64,000 nt of DNA, from NCBI RefSeq assembly GCF_002954775.1, contig NZ_PJME01000012.1, positions 153,613 to 217,612 on the forward strand, in the 5' to 3' direction. The first letter of the stretch is position 1. Each line of letters starts with the position of its first letter. Made by a program: the position numbers and the translations under genes. The notes below the pieces were generated by a model. The model did no database searches. It had not been told where the DNA came from and saw only the letters and a list, made by a program, of their open reading frames with translations. Origin of the DNA: Streptomyces geranii (lineage in GTDB: Bacteria > Actinomycetota > Actinomycetes > Streptomycetales > Streptomycetaceae). This document shows, piece after piece, positions 62,506 through 64,000 of the stretch.

Positions 62506-62831
62506 CGAATCTCCCTCGACCTCACCACTGCCCGGCGCCTCCACGGATCGGGTCCCCCGCCGCCGAATCAGCAGGGCATCGGGGCTGAGCCCGGCAACGA
62601 TGCGGCGCGGCAGGGACCGTACGCATTCCCGCTCCGCGATGGTGAGAACCATGTGCGTCTCAGCATCGAGGCCCTCTCGGCCCTGAGAACCGGCGATCCG
62701 CCGTTGCCCCAGATCGGCGGCCGACTGTCCACCCCAGACGAGGTTCGTACGCCGCCCAGAACCCCGCAGGCGCCTCAGGACCCTTCCGCAATGGCCGAAA
62801 GGGAGAGCCGCTCACCCGGATACGGGTAGGG

Positions 62832-62856
62832 AGGGGACATTTCCTTACCCCTCACA
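62832..62856 (+). promoter_or_regulatory. Copy of the AGGGGA-N9-ACCCCYCACA palindrome
   Basis: The site reads AGGGGACATTTCCTT then ACCCCTCACA. It is followed by TGCGAGGCTCGATCACA, equivalent to the sequence after the 37-kb copy. The first expressed gene is now the NTF2-like gene ~220 bp downstream, because the flavodoxin gene seems deleted. Confidence 0.65.
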
Positions 62857-62896
62857 GCATGCCCGCGACGTGCGAGGCTCGATCACACATCGGGAA

Positions 62897-63040
62897 AGGC
62901 ATCCGAGGAGCACAGCCGAACGCCACATTCCGGCCACTCCCGCTGCTGTTGGCGCCGACCGCGGCCGTCCCGCCGACTCGGACGCACTCCCCTCGCCGGA
63001 CACCGTGCCGCCAGCGGTGCCCGGCGGCAGGTTGCTGCCC
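62897..63040 (+). pseudogene. Remnant of a deleted flavodoxin gene
   Basis: CGAGGAGCACA at the left matches the ribosome-binding region of the flavodoxin at 37.1 kb. CCACATTCCGGCCACTCCC matches its first codons (TCCCATTCGGGCCACCCC). After that the coding sequence is lost, and the region soon turns into the leader CCACCCACC-N4-TCAAGGAGC of the NTF2-like gene. This suggests a deletion in the second operon copy. Confidence 0.5.
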
Positions 63041-63076
63041 TAACCCGATCCACCCACCCCCCTCAAGGAGCGCGTC

Positions 63077-63469
63077 ATGTCCGACTCCCCCCATCTCGCA
63101 CTGATCCGCCGCCTCTACGAATCCCGGATGGCTCCCGAAGTGAGCGTGGAGGTCATGGCCCCGGACTTCATCTGGGACATCACCCCGGGCTTCCCGAACA
63201 GTGGCGTCTACCACGGCTGGGACAGCGTGGCGAAGGACTTCTTCGGCAAACCGATGCCGAACATCGAGTCCTTCGGCGCCGTGCCCGAGGAGTTCCACGC
63301 CGACGACGAAGGTCACGTCTTCGTCTACGGGCACTACCACGCCGAGACCAAGACCGGGAACAAGGCCGACGTCCGGTTCATCCACCTGTGGACCGTCCGC
63401 GACGGCAAGGCCGTCAGCATGCGCCAGGCAGCCGACAGCCACATCCTCCAGCAAGCCCTCCAGGGCTGA
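63077..63469 (+). CDS. SnoaL/NTF2-like protein (second copy)
   Basis: The 130-aa protein is nearly the same as the one at 37.8 kb: the first ~60 residues carry a few changes (MSDSPHLALIRRLYESRMAP) and the rest is identical. AAGGAG lies 7 nt before the ATG. It is 25 bp upstream of the DJ-1-like copy, the same spacing as in the first operon. Identity in the second half with divergence in the first points to gene conversion or recent recombination. Confidence 0.88.
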   Translation: MSDSPHLALIRRLYESRMAPEVSVEVMAPDFIWDITPGFPNSGVYHGWDSVAKDFFGKPMPNIESFGAVPEEFHADDEGHVFVYGHYHAETKTGNKADVRFIHLWTVRDGKAVSMRQAADSHILQQALQG

Positions 63470-63494
63470 CACCGTCACCAGGAGACCGAGAACC

Positions 63495-64000
63495 ATGACG
63501 AAGATCCTCTTCGTGATCACCGCCGCCGACCACTGGACACTGGCCGACGGCACCCGCCACCCCGCCGGCTTCTGGGCCGAGGAAGCCATCGGCCCCTACC
63601 AGGTCTTCAAGCAGGCCGGATACGAGATCGCCGCAGCGACACCCGGCGGCGTACCGCCCACCGCCGACGCCCTCAGCCTCACCCCCGACTTCAACGGCGG
63701 CGAAGAAGGCGCCCAACGCATGCGGACCGCACTGCACGAAGCAACCGAACTGGCACAGCCCCTGCGCATCGAAGACGTCGACATCAACGACTACGCAGCC
63801 GTGTTCTACCCCGGCGGCTGGGGCCCCATGGAAGACCTCCCCGACAACGCCGCCTCCGGCAAACTCCTCACCGAATGGCTCGCCTCCGGCAAACCCGTCT
63901 CCCTCGTCTGCCACGGACCCGCCGCACTCCTCGCCACCATCGGCCCCGACGGAACCTCCCCCTACACCGGCTACCGCCTGACCGGCCTCTCCAACGCCGA
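63495..64000 (+). CDS. DJ-1/PfpI-family protein (second copy, 3' end outside window)
   Basis: The first 168 codons are present and, read by eye, identical to those of the gene at 38.2 kb, including the Cys-His elbow SLVCHGPAALL. The window ends inside the gene, so its end and any following regulator cannot be judged. It belongs to the duplicated operon. Confidence 0.9.
   Translation, partial: MTKILFVITAADHWTLADGTRHPAGFWAEEAIGPYQVFKQAGYEIAAATPGGVPPTADALSLTPDFNGGEEGAQRMRTALHEATELAQPLRIEDVDINDYAAVFYPGGWGPMEDLPDNAASGKLLTEWLASGKPVSLVCHGPAALLATIGPDGTSPYTGYRLTGLSNA

Noticed and set aside
1..64000. CRISPR arrays, tRNA, rRNA and riboswitches
   Set aside because: No evenly spaced repeats were seen and no cloverleaf with CCA-type ends was recognised. 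Covariance-model scans could not be run, so small RNAs may be missed.

Overview
The window reads as chromosomal DNA from a Streptomyces or close relative. It is very GC-rich with strong third-position G/C bias. GTG starts, Shine-Dalgarno (SD) sites of the GGAGG type and apparently leaderless genes are common. The gene families are typical of streptomycetes: secreted hydrolases with LamG, F5/8 and ricin domains, RHS proteins, nSTAND-WD40 proteins, XRE regulators with MmyB-like C-termini, NB-ARC/LuxR regulators and many TetR/MarR regulators. No rRNA, tRNA, CRISPR array or large biosynthetic cluster was found. The density of insertion-sequence remnants, frameshifted genes and paralogous regulators suggests an accessory, arm-like region.

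Layout. 1-16 kb holds secreted and cell-surface functions: a partial SGNH/LamG hydrolase, an RHS polymorphic toxin with a PD-(D/E)XK-like C-terminus and a candidate immunity gene, a LysM-L,D-transpeptidase, an ISL3 remnant, a secreted protein with pore-former-like composition, an NB-ARC/LuxR regulator and a secreted protein with barnase-like active-site spacing. 16.7-18.4 kb is a divergent TetR/short-chain dehydrogenase pair with visible operators. 18.8-28.8 kb is a long minus-strand run: Na+/H+ antiporter, amidohydrolase, then a DeoR-led operon of aldo/keto reductase, an unknown protein and two GH43 glycosidases, then an S33 peptidase. It looks like catabolism of an arabinose- or xylose-containing glycan.

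28.9-39.9 kb has an alcohol dehydrogenase and a carboxymuconolactone decarboxylase-like gene, two adjacent MmyB-type regulators, a decayed nSTAND-WD40 gene run into a frameshifted ribosome-inactivating-protein gene, and a flavodoxin/NTF2/DJ-1 operon followed by a third MmyB regulator. 40-47 kb has a decayed oxidoreductase, an MFS/short-chain dehydrogenase operon, a truncated transporter joined to a truncated glucose-6-phosphate dehydrogenase, and a large DHA2 exporter. 47.1-50.3 kb is a second NB-ARC regulator split by decayed transposase DNA. 50.4-56.8 kb has a MarR regulator, XdhC-like protein, F420-type oxidoreductase, short-chain dehydrogenase, a TetR/hydrolase pair with three operator copies, and a dienelactone-hydrolase-like gene with a fourth MmyB regulator. 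57-59 kb is an IS5-family element that appears to carry a barstar-like passenger gene. 59-64 kb has a Ser/Thr kinase, two more MarR paralogues and a second, partly deleted copy of the flavodoxin/NTF2/DJ-1 operon.

The most interesting cross-window signal is a palindrome of the form AGGGGA-N9-ACCCCYCACA, seen seven times. It lies upstream of two MmyB-type regulators and of small enzyme operons, several of which sit next to MmyB-type regulators. I infer a repeated regulator/detoxification-enzyme module. The three MarR genes and one short-chain dehydrogenase also share promoter features and probable leaderless starts.
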